In this document: one piece after another, positions 35,491 through 44,394 of the stretch
Position numbering within the stretch: position 1 is the first letter of the stretch
Layout: the number at the start of each line of letters is the position of its first letter
Origin: Burkholderiales bacterium
Lineage (GTDB): Bacteria > Pseudomonadota > Gammaproteobacteria > Burkholderiales > Casimicrobiaceae
Reading direction: 5' to 3'
Assembly (NCBI GenBank): GCA_020851235.1
Contig: JADZDD010000011.1
Span: forward strand, 62,001 to 126,000
DNA length: 64,000 nt
Notes under the pieces: generated by a model
Databases searched by the model: none
Told to the model about the DNA's origin: nothing
What the model saw: only the letters and a program-made list of their open reading frames with translations
Made by a program: the position numbers and the translations under genes

Positions 35491-38046
35491 TCAGCGCGAC
35501 CCGCTCGGCGTCACGTGCGACGTCTGCGCGCGTACCGCCGACTTCGTGAGCGTGTACGTCGAGGTCAGTTCGGCAAGCGCGGTGGCCGCCTCGGCTGCGG
35601 GCCACGGGGTGGCGTGCTGGCGCATGTGGCGCACGCTCTCACAGAGCGCACTCGCGCCGATCGACGCCGCGGTGCCCTCGATCTTGTGCAGCGCTTCGCG
35701 CACGGCGCGGCCGTCGTCGCGCTCGATCGCGCCACGCAGGTCGGCCATGGCCGCTTCGAGGTCGTCGAATGCCGCCTGCAGGTACTGGTCGAGGAAGCGG
35801 CGGTCGTGGCGCGACAGGCGCGCCAGCGCGTCGAGCCGCTCGCCGTCGACCAGGCTGACACCGGCCGCGCCGGGGGCCGCGCCATCGTCGCCCCTGCGCG
35901 GTGCGGAGATCGGGGCCCGCGTCTCGGATGCCGTCGCCCGGGCGTCGTCCGCCTCGCGCGCCGCGCCCGCCCAGCGATCGATCATGCCGAGCAGCGCTGC
36001 CGCCGTCACGGGCTTGGTGAGGAAGTCGTTGGCGCCGGCCGCGAGGCTCTCCTCGCGCGCGGCCGCGGTCGCGTCCGCCGAAAAGACGATGATCGGCAGC
36101 TTGTGCGCGCCGCCCACCTCGCCGGCCCGGTACAGCTTGATCACGTCGGTACCCGTCATGTCCGGCATGTTGAGGTCGACGATCGCGAGGTCGATGTCGC
36201 CGTCGCTCATGCGATCGAAGGCCTCGTCACCCCGCGCGACCATGCTGACGGTATGCCCGGCATCCTGCAGGATCCGGGCGAGCAGCAGCCGGTTGCTGCG
36301 GTTGTCGTCCGCGAGCAGCACGTGCAACGCCCGCGTCACGGGCGGGATCGCGCCCTCGGATTGCGCACTCGACAGGTCGATGCGGTTGCCGAGGGCGGCG
36401 AGGTGGTGTTCCCACTCGCCGACACGCAGCGTGGGCGCGAAGACGCCCGCGGCGCCGGCATTGAGCAGCGCCGATTCCTGCTGCGCGCTGCACGTCCCGC
36501 TCACGACGAACCACGGGCAGGTGGTGCCAAGACCCTCGGGCGACATCGCCTGCGCGCAGAGCGCGGCGTCGGCAGCAGGCATCACGAGCAGCGCGGCGTA
36601 AAAGCCGCCGGGATCGAATCCCGGTTGCGCGGTGGGCAGCAGGGCATGGCGTCGCACGCCCATGCCCAGCGCCGTGAGGTGCGCGCCGACGACGGCGACG
36701 TCCGGACTGTCCGGTCCGACCAGGAGAACCTCGCGCTCGCGCAACGGCGGCAGCGTGGCGTCGGCATGATCGGCAAGCGGCAACTCGACCCAGAAGGTCG
36801 AGCCGCGCTCGGGTGCGCTGTGAACGCCGATGCTTCCCCCCATGAGGCGCACGAGATCGGCTGCGATCGAGGCGCCCAGCCCGGTGCCGCCGTACTTGCG
36901 CGTGGCCGAGCTGTCCACCTGGGCGAAGCGGTCGAACAACGTCTCCTGCGCGGCCAGTGGAATGCCGATGCCGGTGTCGACGACCTCGAAGCGCACGCCG
37001 GCTGGCACATTGGCCACGCGCAGCGACACGCTGCCCCGCGGCGTGAACTTGAGCGCGTTGTTGATGAGGTTGCCGAGCACGTGCTGCAGATGCTCCCAAT
37101 CGCCGTACACCGTGCCCGGCACCGCGCGATCGATCTCGAGACGCCACGCGAGTTTCTTCGCGGTCGCCTGCGGCCGCACCAGCAGCGAAACCTGCCATAG
37201 GAAGTAGCGGAGGTTGAACAGCCGCGGATGGCTGCGTTCGGCGCCGGCCTCGAGCTTGCTCGACCGCAGCACGGCGTCGACCGACGACTTGAGCGTCGCG
37301 ATTGCGCTGCCGAGCGATGCCACGAGCTCGCTCTCGTCGGGGGTGAGGCGCCGGCGGCGCAGCAACTCGTAGACCGCGAAAACGCCGGTGAGCGGCGTGC
37401 GCAGTTCGTGCGAGACATTGGCCACGAAGCGTGTCTTGACGCGCAGCAGTTCGAGCGCCGCGTCCTTCTGCGCGGTCAGCCGCGACAGCAGGAGGAGGAC
37501 GTACAGGGGGATGCACGCGAGCACCAGCAGATAGCCGATGCCGATCGCACGGTGCTCCTGCCAGTACGGCACGAGCAGCAGCAGCAGGCCAAAGCACGCG
37601 AGCGACAGCGTGTAGGCGACGAGCAGGTAGCGCGGACCGTAGCGAAAGCCGTTGCCCACCGTCACCCAAAGATAGATGCCGACCAGCGGAACGCCGAGCT
37701 CGCCGGCGCCCCAAAGTCCGATGGTCATCGGCAGGAGATCCGCCGCGATGCCGAAGTAGCGCATGTGCGCGGGGCGCTCGCTGTGGTGCCGGAACCACCA
37801 CATCATCCACAGGCCCGCCAGCACCACGAGGCTCGTGGCGACGACCGCCAGCCGCAGCCCGGCCGTGAACCCGGTCTCGTGCATCGCGCCGGCGTAGAGC
37901 GCGTAGGCGAGCACGCCACCGCCCAATGCGGTACGCAGGAAAGCCTGCTCGAAGGCGACGTCACGCGTGGCGGCTTCGTGAAATCCGAGCCGCTTGCGCG
38001 CCGCGGCGGCAATGCGGCGCATCCGGGTGTGCACGCGGTCGAACAC
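35491..38046 (-). CDS. rpfC: RpfC-type hybrid sensor histidine kinase (DSF receptor candidate)
   Basis: An 851-residue hybrid kinase. After a short cytoplasmic N-terminus come about five or six membrane segments (38-188). These include YLWVTVGNGFRYGPRYL at 125-141, which closely resembles the RpfC sensor of Xanthomonas. Then follow HisKA with His213 (NVSHELRTPL), HATPase (313-424, NLINNALKF and GTGLGAS), a receiver-like domain without the acceptor Asp (437-552), a true receiver with Asp624 (574-690) and a C-terminal HPt with His787. RpfC senses DSF and in Xanthomonas signals to the HD-GYP protein RpfG. The start is GTG with GGAG 5 nt upstream. It faces the rpfF operon tail to tail. Confidence 0.88.
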   Translation of the reverse strand: MFDRVHTRMRRIAAAARKRLGFHEAATRDVAFEQAFLRTALGGGVLAYALYAGAMHETGFTAGLRLAVVATSLVVLAGLWMMWWFRHHSERPAHMRYFGIAADLLPMTIGLWGAGELGVPLVGIYLWVTVGNGFRYGPRYLLVAYTLSLACFGLLLLLVPYWQEHRAIGIGYLLVLACIPLYVLLLLSRLTAQKDAALELLRVKTRFVANVSHELRTPLTGVFAVYELLRRRRLTPDESELVASLGSAIATLKSSVDAVLRSSKLEAGAERSHPRLFNLRYFLWQVSLLVRPQATAKKLAWRLEIDRAVPGTVYGDWEHLQHVLGNLINNALKFTPRGSVSLRVANVPAGVRFEVVDTGIGIPLAAQETLFDRFAQVDSSATRKYGGTGLGASIAADLVRLMGGSIGVHSAPERGSTFWVELPLADHADATLPPLREREVLLVGPDSPDVAVVGAHLTALGMGVRRHALLPTAQPGFDPGGFYAALLVMPAADAALCAQAMSPEGLGTTCPWFVVSGTCSAQQESALLNAGAAGVFAPTLRVGEWEHHLAALGNRIDLSSAQSEGAIPPVTRALHVLLADDNRSNRLLLARILQDAGHTVSMVARGDEAFDRMSDGDIDLAIVDLNMPDMTGTDVIKLYRAGEVGGAHKLPIIVFSADATAAAREESLAAGANDFLTKPVTAAALLGMIDRWAGAAREADDARATASETRAPISAPRRGDDGAAPGAAGVSLVDGERLDALARLSRHDRRFLDQYLQAAFDDLEAAMADLRGAIERDDGRAVREALHKIEGTAASIGASALCESVRHMRQHATPWPAAEAATALAELTSTYTLTKSAVRAQTSHVTPSGSR

Positions 38047-38192
38047 GCAATCTCCTTGCAGGTGGGTGACGACGCCAGGCGGGATGCGACGGGTGCACCG
38101 CGGCGGCGGCGCACGGCGGCGGGCGCCGTGTCCCGTCGTCTATCGCACGAACCGTGCCATGGCGCGCATGCCCGCGGCCTGCGGAACGCCGC

Positions 38193-38912
38193 CTACAGTT
38201 GCACCCACTGTCCCCCGCGCAGTCCTTCCACCGGCCGGAACGACGCCTTGTACGCCATCTTGCGGCTCTCGGCAATCCAGTAGCCGAGGTACAGATAGGA
38301 CAGGCCCAGCTCGCGGCAGCGGGCGATCTGCCAGAGGATGTTGTAGGTGCCGAGACTCGCGCCCGGGACGTCGGGCTCGAAGAACGTGTAGACCGACGAG
38401 AGCCCGTCGACCAGACGATCGACGAGGCTCACCATGCGCAGCTCGTGCCCTTCGCGGAATTCGAACAGGTCGGTGTCGACGTTGCTGTGCAGGAGGAAGT
38501 GCTGGTATTGCTCGCGGCTGTCGTGGTCCATGCCGCCGCCCGGATGCCGCTCGCGCTGGTAGCGCAGGTACAGCGCGTAATGCTCGGCATCGTAGGCGAG
38601 CTCGCGCCGCGTCACGCGCAGGCCCGCGCCCCGGCGCGCAACCTTGCGCTGCGTCCGGTTCGCCTCGAAGGCGGCCACCGGGATGCGCACCGGCACGCAC
38701 GCGCGGCAATGATCGCAGTACGGCCGATAGGTGAACGCGCCGCTGCGCCGGAAGCCCAAGCGGACGAGTTCGCTGTACACCCGCGTGTCGATGACGTGAC
38801 TGGGGGTCGCGACCTGCGAGCGCGCTGCCCGATCGGGGAGGTAGCTGCAGGGATAAGGCGCGGTCGCGTAGAACTGCAGCGACGCGAGCGGGAGATCGTT
38901 GAGCTTGCTCAC
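38193..38912 (-). CDS. bpt: Aspartate/glutamate leucyltransferase (Bpt, ATE family)
   Basis: Bpt transfers Leu from leucyl-tRNA to proteins starting with acidic residues, marking them for ClpS-ClpAP in the bacterial N-degron pathway. The 239-residue protein shows the N-terminal Cys cluster (YPCSYLPDR and [14 protein letters not shown]) and the C-terminal core with [27 protein letters not shown] and FRPVEGL. The start GTG overlaps the aat stop (GTGA), so the two transferases are co-translated, the usual arrangement. The rpfC-like gene follows 146 bp downstream with its own ribosome-binding site. Confidence 0.95.
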   Translation of the reverse strand: MSKLNDLPLASLQFYATAPYPCSYLPDRAARSQVATPSHVIDTRVYSELVRLGFRRSGAFTYRPYCDHCRACVPVRIPVAAFEANRTQRKVARRGAGLRVTRRELAYDAEHYALYLRYQRERHPGGGMDHDSREQYQHFLLHSNVDTDLFEFREGHELRMVSLVDRLVDGLSSVYTFFEPDVPGASLGTYNILWQIARCRELGLSYLYLGYWIAESRKMAYKASFRPVEGLRGGQWVQL

Positions 38913-39640
38913 GCGGTCGATGGAAGGGCCCGCCCCTTGCCGCGCATGTCCAAACGCCAGCCGGGCGGGGGATCGATGCAGTGTACCAACTCGGCGAGAA
39001 GGCCCGCAAACCGCGCACGCGGAATCGGTCGCGCGCCGAGCGAGGTCAGGTGGGCGGTTTCCTGCTGGCAGTCGACGACGCTCACGCCGAGGCGCGTGAG
39101 GTGTGCGACGAGCGCGACGAGCGCGACCTTCGACGCGTCGGTCTCATCGGCGAACATCGACTCGCCGAAGAACACCCGGTCCAGCGCGAGACCGTACAGG
39201 CCGCCGACGAGCCTGCCGTCGCGCCAGCTCTCGACGCTGTGCGCGTAGCCCAAGCGATGCAGGCGGTCGTACGCCTCGATCATGTCCGCCGTGATCCATG
39301 TCCCCGACTGTCCGCCACGCGGCGCCCGCGCGCACGCCGTGACGACCGCGCGAAAGGCGGTATCGATGCGCACCTCGAAAACGCCGCTGCGCACGCGACG
39401 TCGCAGCGAGCGCGACACGCGCAGTTCGTCGACGAAGAGGACCATGCGGGGGTCGGGGCTCCACCAGAGGATCGGCTGCCCCTGGGAATACCACGGGAAG
39501 ATGCCCTGCCGGTAGGCATCGATGAGGCGTAGCGGCGACAGGTCGCCGCCGACGGCAAGGAGCCCGTTCGGTGCGACGAGTGCCGCGGATACCGGGGGAA
39601 ACGGCGTGCGCGGATGCAGCCACGCGATCATGGGCCGCAT
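38909..39640 (-). CDS. aat: Leucyl/phenylalanyl-tRNA-protein transferase
   Basis: Aat adds Leu or Phe to proteins with N-terminal Arg or Lys, creating primary N-degrons. The 243-residue product contains [25 protein letters not shown], the [13 protein letters not shown] motif, [19 protein letters not shown] and FFGESMF, all near-invariant. ATGs at 39640 and 39631 are both possible and neither has a strong ribosome-binding site. The frame upstream of 39640 is not credible. It is divergent from the tRNA-Arg gene. Confidence 0.96.
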   Translation of the reverse strand: MRPMIAWLHPRTPFPPVSAALVAPNGLLAVGGDLSPLRLIDAYRQGIFPWYSQGQPILWWSPDPRMVLFVDELRVSRSLRRRVRSGVFEVRIDTAFRAVVTACARAPRGGQSGTWITADMIEAYDRLHRLGYAHSVESWRDGRLVGGLYGLALDRVFFGESMFADETDASKVALVALVAHLTRLGVSVVDCQQETAHLTSLGARPIPRARFAGLLAELVHCIDPPPGWRLDMRGKGRALPSTA

Positions 39641-39691
39641 CGTAGCGCGGTGCAGGTCCCGCCGACGGCAGGCCGCACACCCGCCATCCGG

Positions 39692-39697
39692 TAGAAT
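39692..39697 (+). promoter_or_regulatory. TAGAAT -10 box upstream of tRNA-Arg
   Basis: TAGAAT in the context GTAGAATGCG lies about 105 bp before the tRNA and matches the string before the M48 protease gene. It would give a transcript start near 39704 and a tRNA leader of about 98 nt. No clear -35 was found, so confidence is modest. Confidence 0.4.
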
Positions 39698-39801
39698 GCG
39701 CTCACCCCGCGCCCTGACGCCGCGCCGGTGCGTTGCCCACGGGGTGCGGCACCCTCCCCCGCCGCGGTGCACCGCCGCCGACGTCGCGGCGCGCGCCACG
39801 G

Positions 39802-39877
39802 GCCCCGGTAGCTCAGTGGATAGAGCAGCCCCCTCCTAAGGGGCAGGTCACACGTTCGATTCGTGTTCGGGGCGCCA
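39802..39877 (+). tRNA. tRNA-Arg (anticodon CCT)
   Basis: A 76-nt cloverleaf with a 7-bp acceptor stem (GCCCCGG pairing with TCGGGGC, with a closing G-T), a D-arm containing TAGCTCAGTGGATAGAGCA, and an anticodon arm GCCCC-CTCCTAA-GGGGC with CCT at 39835-39837. A T-arm with GTTCGATTC follows, then discriminator G and an encoded CCA. It reads the rare AGG arginine codon. It lies between aat and the M61 aminopeptidase. tRNA genes are common integration sites, but no duplicated 3' end or integrase was seen here. Confidence 0.97.
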
Positions 39878-39897
39878 CTTCCTTCGCGAGGTCCCGC

Positions 39898-41721
39898 GTG
39901 CCGTCCCGTTCGCCCATCCGCTATCGCATCGCCGCGCTCGATCCCGGCGCGCACGTCTTCGAGGTCAGCGTCACGGTCGACGACCCTGATCCGTCGGGCC
40001 AGGTCTTCACGCTGCCGGTGTGGATCCCCGGCAGCTATCTCGTGCGCGAGTTCGCCCGCCATTTCGTGACCGTCACCGCGCATGACGCAGCGGGCCCGCT
40101 CGCGATCGCCAAGACGGCGAAGGACACGTGGCTCGCCGCGCCGGCAAGCGGCACCCTCACGGTGACGGCGCAGGTCTACGCCTACGACCTGTCGGTGCGC
40201 ACCGCGTACCTCGACGTGACGCGCGCCTACTTCAACGGTCCGGCGGTGTTCCTGTGCCCGCAGGGCCGTGCCGATCACCCCTGCACCGTGGATATCGTCG
40301 CACCCGCGTTTCCGGCGGCGCGCACCTGGCGGGTCGCCACCACACTCACCCGCATCGACGCGCCGCCCCACGGCTTTGGCCGGTACGGCGCCGCGAACTA
40401 TGACGACCTCATCGATCATCCGGTCGAGGCGAGCGCTTTCGCGCGCACCGAGTTCAGCGCCGGCGGGCGGCCGCACGAGATCGCGATCAGCGGACGCCAC
40501 GCCACCGACCTCGATCGCATCGGTCGTGACCTCGCCCGGATCTGCCAGTGGCAGATCGACCTCTTCGGCGAAGTCCCGTTCGATCGCTACCTGTTCCAGG
40601 TCACCGCGGTCGGTGACGGCTACGGCGGCCTCGAGCACCGGTCGAGCACGAGCCTGCTGTGCCGGCGTGACCAGTTGCCGCCTCGCGGCGAGGCAGCGAT
40701 CGACGACGACTACCTGGGCTTTCTCGGTCTTGCAAGCCACGAGTACTTCCACGCCTGGAACGTGAAGCGGATCAAGCCTGCCGCGTTCCTGCCCTACGAC
40801 CTCACGCGCGAGGCGTACACGCGGCAACTCTGGGCGTTCGAGGGATTCACGTCGTACTACGACGATCTCGCGCTCGTGCGCTCCGGCGTCGTGGCGCCGG
40901 AGCGTTACCTCGAACTCGTCGGGCGCACGATCACGAACGTCCTGCGTGGTGCGGGCCGCAGCGTGCAAAGCGTCGCCGATTCGAGCTTCGATGCGTGGAT
41001 CAAGTTCTACCGCCCGGACGAGAACTCGCCCAACGCGGTGGTGAGCTACTACGCCAAGGGCGCGCTCGTCGGACTCGCGCTCGATCTCACGCTGCGGCGC
41101 ACCGGACGCGCCTCGCTCGACGACCTCATGCGGGCCCTGTGGGTGCGCTATGGCCGCCCCGGCATCGGGGTGCCCGAGACGGCGATTGCCGCGCTCGCGA
41201 GCGAATTGGCCGGTGTCGACCTCGCCGACTTCTTCGCCCGCCACGTCGACGGCACCGACGACCTGCCACTCGCCGACCTTCTCGCCTCGTTCGGCGTCCG
41301 CTTCGCGCTGCGTGCTTCCAGCGGACCCCAGGATCGCGGCGGGAAGCCCGCGACGGCGGCGCCGCCGCGCTGCACGCTCGGTGCGCGCGTGGGGCCCGAC
41401 CAGAAACTCGCCGCCGTCGCGCCCGACGGCCCGGCAGCGCGCGCGGGACTCTCGGCCAACGACGTCCTCGTCGCTGCCGCCGGCGTCAAGGCGACCCCCG
41501 AGCGCCTTTCCACCCTCCTCACCCGGCACGCACCCGGCGAGACGATTCCGGTCGTCGCCTTCCGCCGCGACGAACTCATGACCTTCGAGGTGACGCTGGG
41601 TGCGGCACCCGCCGACACGTGCTGGCTCGCCATCGATCGCGAGGCCGATGCGCTGGCCGTTGCCCGCCGCAGCGCATGGCTCGGCGGCGCGGAAGGTGAC
41701 GCCGGTCCTCCGGCCGCGTGA
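39898..41721 (+). CDS. M61-family glycyl aminopeptidase with PDZ domain
   Basis: A 607-residue M61 peptidase. After an N-terminal beta-sandwich (WIPGSYLVREFARHF) the zinc site HEYFH is at residues 281-285 in the extended HEYFHAWNVKRIKP motif. A gluzincin Glu lies downstream in WAFEGFTSYYDDL. A PDZ domain occupies roughly residues 495-580. Family members cut N-terminal Gly or Ala residues. The GTG at 39898 has GAGG 7 nt upstream. The frame is open back through the tRNA gene, which cannot be coding. No signal peptide is evident, so it is probably cytoplasmic. Confidence 0.92.
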   Translation: MPSRSPIRYRIAALDPGAHVFEVSVTVDDPDPSGQVFTLPVWIPGSYLVREFARHFVTVTAHDAAGPLAIAKTAKDTWLAAPASGTLTVTAQVYAYDLSVRTAYLDVTRAYFNGPAVFLCPQGRADHPCTVDIVAPAFPAARTWRVATTLTRIDAPPHGFGRYGAANYDDLIDHPVEASAFARTEFSAGGRPHEIAISGRHATDLDRIGRDLARICQWQIDLFGEVPFDRYLFQVTAVGDGYGGLEHRSSTSLLCRRDQLPPRGEAAIDDDYLGFLGLASHEYFHAWNVKRIKPAAFLPYDLTREAYTRQLWAFEGFTSYYDDLALVRSGVVAPERYLELVGRTITNVLRGAGRSVQSVADSSFDAWIKFYRPDENSPNAVVSYYAKGALVGLALDLTLRRTGRASLDDLMRALWVRYGRPGIGVPETAIAALASELAGVDLADFFARHVDGTDDLPLADLLASFGVRFALRASSGPQDRGGKPATAAPPRCTLGARVGPDQKLAAVAPDGPAARAGLSANDVLVAAAGVKATPERLSTLLTRHAPGETIPVVAFRRDELMTFEVTLGAAPADTCWLAIDREADALAVARRSAWLGGAEGDAGPPAA

Positions 41722-41776
41722 GTGGCGACCCCCGCCGCAGATCCGGGTTGCGCCGAGGCGTGCGGGCCGCCGCGTC

Positions 41777-42412
41777 TTACAGGCGCACCGCCGGATTGAG
41801 GGTATAGCGACCGGTGACCGACGCCTGCGCGAGGATGTGACCTTGCATCGCCGCGACCGCCTCCGCACCCGTGAAGCGGTCACCGACGGCGAGTGTGGCC
41901 ACGTCGAGCGCGTACAGCGTGAACACGTAGCGATGCGGCAGCGCATCGTTCCACGGTGGGCAGGGTCCGTCGTAGCCGTAGTAGTCGCCTCGCATGTCGG
42001 CATCACCGGCAAACCACGCCGTGTAGTCGTTGATGCCGTGGCGCCCGCCGTGCGGCGCGCGCGGCCCGGGCTTGCCGCGTGGCGTCACGCCCTCCGCATG
42101 CGCCCCGCGCGCGATCTCGCGGCAGGACACGTCGAGATCGACGAGGACCCAGTGGCAGAACGTCACCCGTGGCAACGACGCGACCACGACGCGACCTTCC
42201 TGGTTCACGTCGTCGCCCCGCGATGGCACGTCCGGATCGTGGCAGACGATCGCGAGCGAGCGCGTGCCGGCGGGGGGCGCGTCCCAGGCGAAGTCCGGAT
42301 TGCGATTGGTCGACAGGCGCACATGCGTGGCCGGGTCGATCACGGCAAAGGCGAACTCGCCCGGGATGACGCCGTGGTCGGCAAACGCGGTCGTGGTGAG
42401 CTTCATCGGCAT
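41777..42412 (-). CDS. YbhB/YbcL-family Raf-kinase-inhibitor-like protein
   Basis: A 211-residue PEBP-fold protein. Features are NPDFAWDAPPAGTRSLAIVCHDPDVP, then HWVLVDLD and YYGYDGPCPPWNDALPHRYVFTLYALD, with the conserved Asp-Pro-Asp and Pro-Cys-Pro-Pro of the anion-binding site. It is longer than YbhB because of an inserted loop. The bacterial function is unknown. ATGs at 42412 and 42406 are alternatives; the first has GAGG 5 nt upstream. It follows the PhaM-like gene by 109 bp. Confidence 0.88.
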   Translation of the reverse strand: MPMKLTTTAFADHGVIPGEFAFAVIDPATHVRLSTNRNPDFAWDAPPAGTRSLAIVCHDPDVPSRGDDVNQEGRVVVASLPRVTFCHWVLVDLDVSCREIARGAHAEGVTPRGKPGPRAPHGGRHGINDYTAWFAGDADMRGDYYGYDGPCPPWNDALPHRYVFTLYALDVATLAVGDRFTGAEAVAAMQGHILAQASVTGRYTLNPAVRL

Positions 42413-42521
42413 GCCTCGTGCAGTGGGGAGGGGCGGGATCGTGACGGCGCGATGGGAAGCGGCGGCATCCGCGTGACGGGCGTGCCCAGGGCGGCGGTCG
42501 GCACCACGCCCCGCGTGCGGG

Positions 42522-42911
42522 TCATCGCGGCGCTCCGGCGGCACGCATCGCCTCGAGCGATGCCTTTTGCAACTCCATCGTCTTGATGCTCATCTGCATC
42601 ATCGACAGGCTCATCGCGAGCCAGTTCTCGACGACGCGCAGTTCGGCGATCTTGCGGTCGAGCTCGGCCGGATCGAGCGCCGGGAACATCGCCGCAGGAT
42701 TGGGAAACGGCAATCCGGGCGCCGTAGGCGGCACGCCCGCCGGCCCGGCCATGGCCCCCGGTGCCGGAGCCGTCGCCGGAAAGCCGGGCATCGGCAGACC
42801 CAGCGGATTCCACATGCGCTGCATGAACTCCAGCGCCTCCTGTGGGGAGAACGGATAAGGCTGGGCGGGCTTGTCATCACCGGGCTTCGCGCCCTTGGCT
42901 GCCTGGGTCAT
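42522..42911 (-). CDS. PhaM-like polyhydroxyalkanoate granule protein
   Basis: A 129-residue protein of the PhaM type. The N-terminal part (QEALEFMQRMWNPLGLPMPG) precedes a Pro/Ala-rich linker. The C-terminal part (DPAELDRKIAELRVVENWLAMSLSMMQMSIKTMELQKASLEAM) is a coiled-coil segment matching PhaM, which in Cupriavidus binds PHB synthase and DNA and sets granule number. The positively charged DNA-binding tail of Cupriavidus PhaM is absent: the protein ends in GAPR. A GAGGAGG lies 8 nt before the ATG at 42911. No phaC lies in the window. Confidence 0.78.
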   Translation of the reverse strand: MTQAAKGAKPGDDKPAQPYPFSPQEALEFMQRMWNPLGLPMPGFPATAPAPGAMAGPAGVPPTAPGLPFPNPAAMFPALDPAELDRKIAELRVVENWLAMSLSMMQMSIKTMELQKASLEAMRAAGAPR

Positions 42912-42964
42912 CGTCGAAACCTCCTCGTCATCCCGCCGCCGCCGGGAACGCGGAGCCGGTTTGC

Positions 42965-42970
42965 TACTAT
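42965..42970 (+). promoter_or_regulatory. TACTAT -10 box immediately before the FAD-linked oxidase gene
   Basis: TACTAT ends 8 nt before the ATG at 42979, so transcription would begin at or next to the start codon and give a leaderless or nearly leaderless mRNA. There is no ribosome-binding site between. The -35 region is not convincing. Confidence 0.35.
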
Positions 42971-42978
42971 CGTCCCCT

Positions 42979-44394
42979 ATGGCGCAACCTTGCGCAACAC
43001 TCCTCGCGCGCCTGACGAGCGCGGTCGGAGCGACGCATGTCATCACTTCACCGTCGGCGATGGCCCCTTTCGTCACCGACTGGCGAGGACGCTTTCACGG
43101 CAGCGCGCAAGCGGTCGTCATGCCGCAGACCACCGCCGAAGTGTCGGCCGTCGTTCGCGCCTGCGCCGAAGCCAACGTCGGCATCGTGCCGCAAGGCGGC
43201 AATACGGGGCTTTGCGGCGGCTCGGTTCCCGTCGACCGCAGCGAAGCGATCGTCGTGTGTCTCACGCGCATGAGTCGTGTGCGCGACATCGACGTCGCGA
43301 ACATGACCATCACCGCGGAGGCAGGCGTCACTCTGGCCGCAGTGCAAGCCGCGGCGGCCGCCGCCGGTCTCCTCTTCCCGCTGTCGCTCGCCTCCGAAGG
43401 CAGTTGCACGCTCGGCGGCAACCTGTCGACCAACGCCGGCGGGACCGCGGTGCTGCGCTACGGCAACACGCGCGACCTCACGCTCGGCGTGGAAGCGGTG
43501 CTCGCCGACGGCAGCGTCTACGGCGCGCTGCGCGGCCTGCGCAAGGACAACACCGGATACGACCTCAAGCATCTTTTCATCGGCGCCGAAGGCACGCTGG
43601 GCATCGTGACCGCCGCCGTCATGAAACTCTTTCCCGCGCCGCGCACGCAGGTCACCGCGCTCGTTGCGCTGCCAGGTGTCGCTGCTGCCATCGCGCTGCT
43701 GGGGCGCCTGAAGGCAGCCCTTTCCGATCGCCTCGTGGGATTCGAACTCATGAGCGCGCTGGCCGTCGACCTGTCGCGCGCGTATCACCCCGGAACGGGC
43801 CCCGCACCCGCCACGGCGCCGTGGTACGTCCTGGTCCAGGTCGACGATGCCATGGCGCAGGCACCGCTTCCGGCGCTCGTCGAAACCGCCTTGGGCGCCG
43901 CGATCGACGCGGGTGAAGCGCTCGACGCGACCATCGCGCAATCGATCGGGCAGGCGCAGCAACTGTGGGCGCTGCGCGAGAACATCAGCGAGGCACAACG
44001 CCATGCCGGACCCAACATCAAGAACGACATCTCGCTGCCGATATCACAGATGACGCACTTTCTCGCCAGCGCCGAGCAGGCACTCGCGCAGGCACTGCCC
44101 GGGGCGCGACTCGTCGTCTTCGGTCACCTGGGCGACGGCAATCTGCACTACAACATCGCCGCACCCGTCGGCGTCGCGGCCGAAGCCTTCATGGCGCAGG
44201 CGCCGTTGGCAACACGCGTGGTCAACGACCTCGTCGCGGCGCACGGAGGCAGCTTCAGCGCCGAGCACGGGATCGGCCAACTGAAGCGCGATGCGCTCGT
44301 CCGCTACAAGAGCGGTGTCGAGATCGCGCTGATGCGCAGCGTCAAGCACGCGCTCGACCCGCACGGCCGCATGAATCCGGGCAAGGTCCTGTAA
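42979..44394 (+). CDS. FAD-linked 2-hydroxyacid oxidase (GlcD/D-lactate dehydrogenase-like)
   Basis: A 471-residue flavoprotein of the PCMH/vanillyl-alcohol oxidase fold. The FAD segment is IVPQGGNTGLCGGSVP, followed by LGGNLSTNAGGTAVLRYGNTRDL and TGYDLKHLFIGAEGTLGIV. The C-terminal FGHLGDGNLHYNIA and SFSAEHGIGQLKRDAL are typical of GlcD, D-lactate and D-2-hydroxyglutarate dehydrogenases. Substrate is unresolved. The frame is open upstream to 42871, but the ATG at 42979 gives the family N-terminus. Its TAA overlaps the next gene's ATG. Confidence 0.92.
   Translation: MAQPCATLLARLTSAVGATHVITSPSAMAPFVTDWRGRFHGSAQAVVMPQTTAEVSAVVRACAEANVGIVPQGGNTGLCGGSVPVDRSEAIVVCLTRMSRVRDIDVANMTITAEAGVTLAAVQAAAAAAGLLFPLSLASEGSCTLGGNLSTNAGGTAVLRYGNTRDLTLGVEAVLADGSVYGALRGLRKDNTGYDLKHLFIGAEGTLGIVTAAVMKLFPAPRTQVTALVALPGVAAAIALLGRLKAALSDRLVGFELMSALAVDLSRAYHPGTGPAPATAPWYVLVQVDDAMAQAPLPALVETALGAAIDAGEALDATIAQSIGQAQQLWALRENISEAQRHAGPNIKNDISLPISQMTHFLASAEQALAQALPGARLVVFGHLGDGNLHYNIAAPVGVAAEAFMAQAPLATRVVNDLVAAHGGSFSAEHGIGQLKRDALVRYKSGVEIALMRSVKHALDPHGRMNPGKVL

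Noticed and set aside
39802-39877. tRNA-Arg as an integration site for a mobile element
   Set aside because: No integrase, no repeated tRNA 3' end and no change in gene style was seen on either side.
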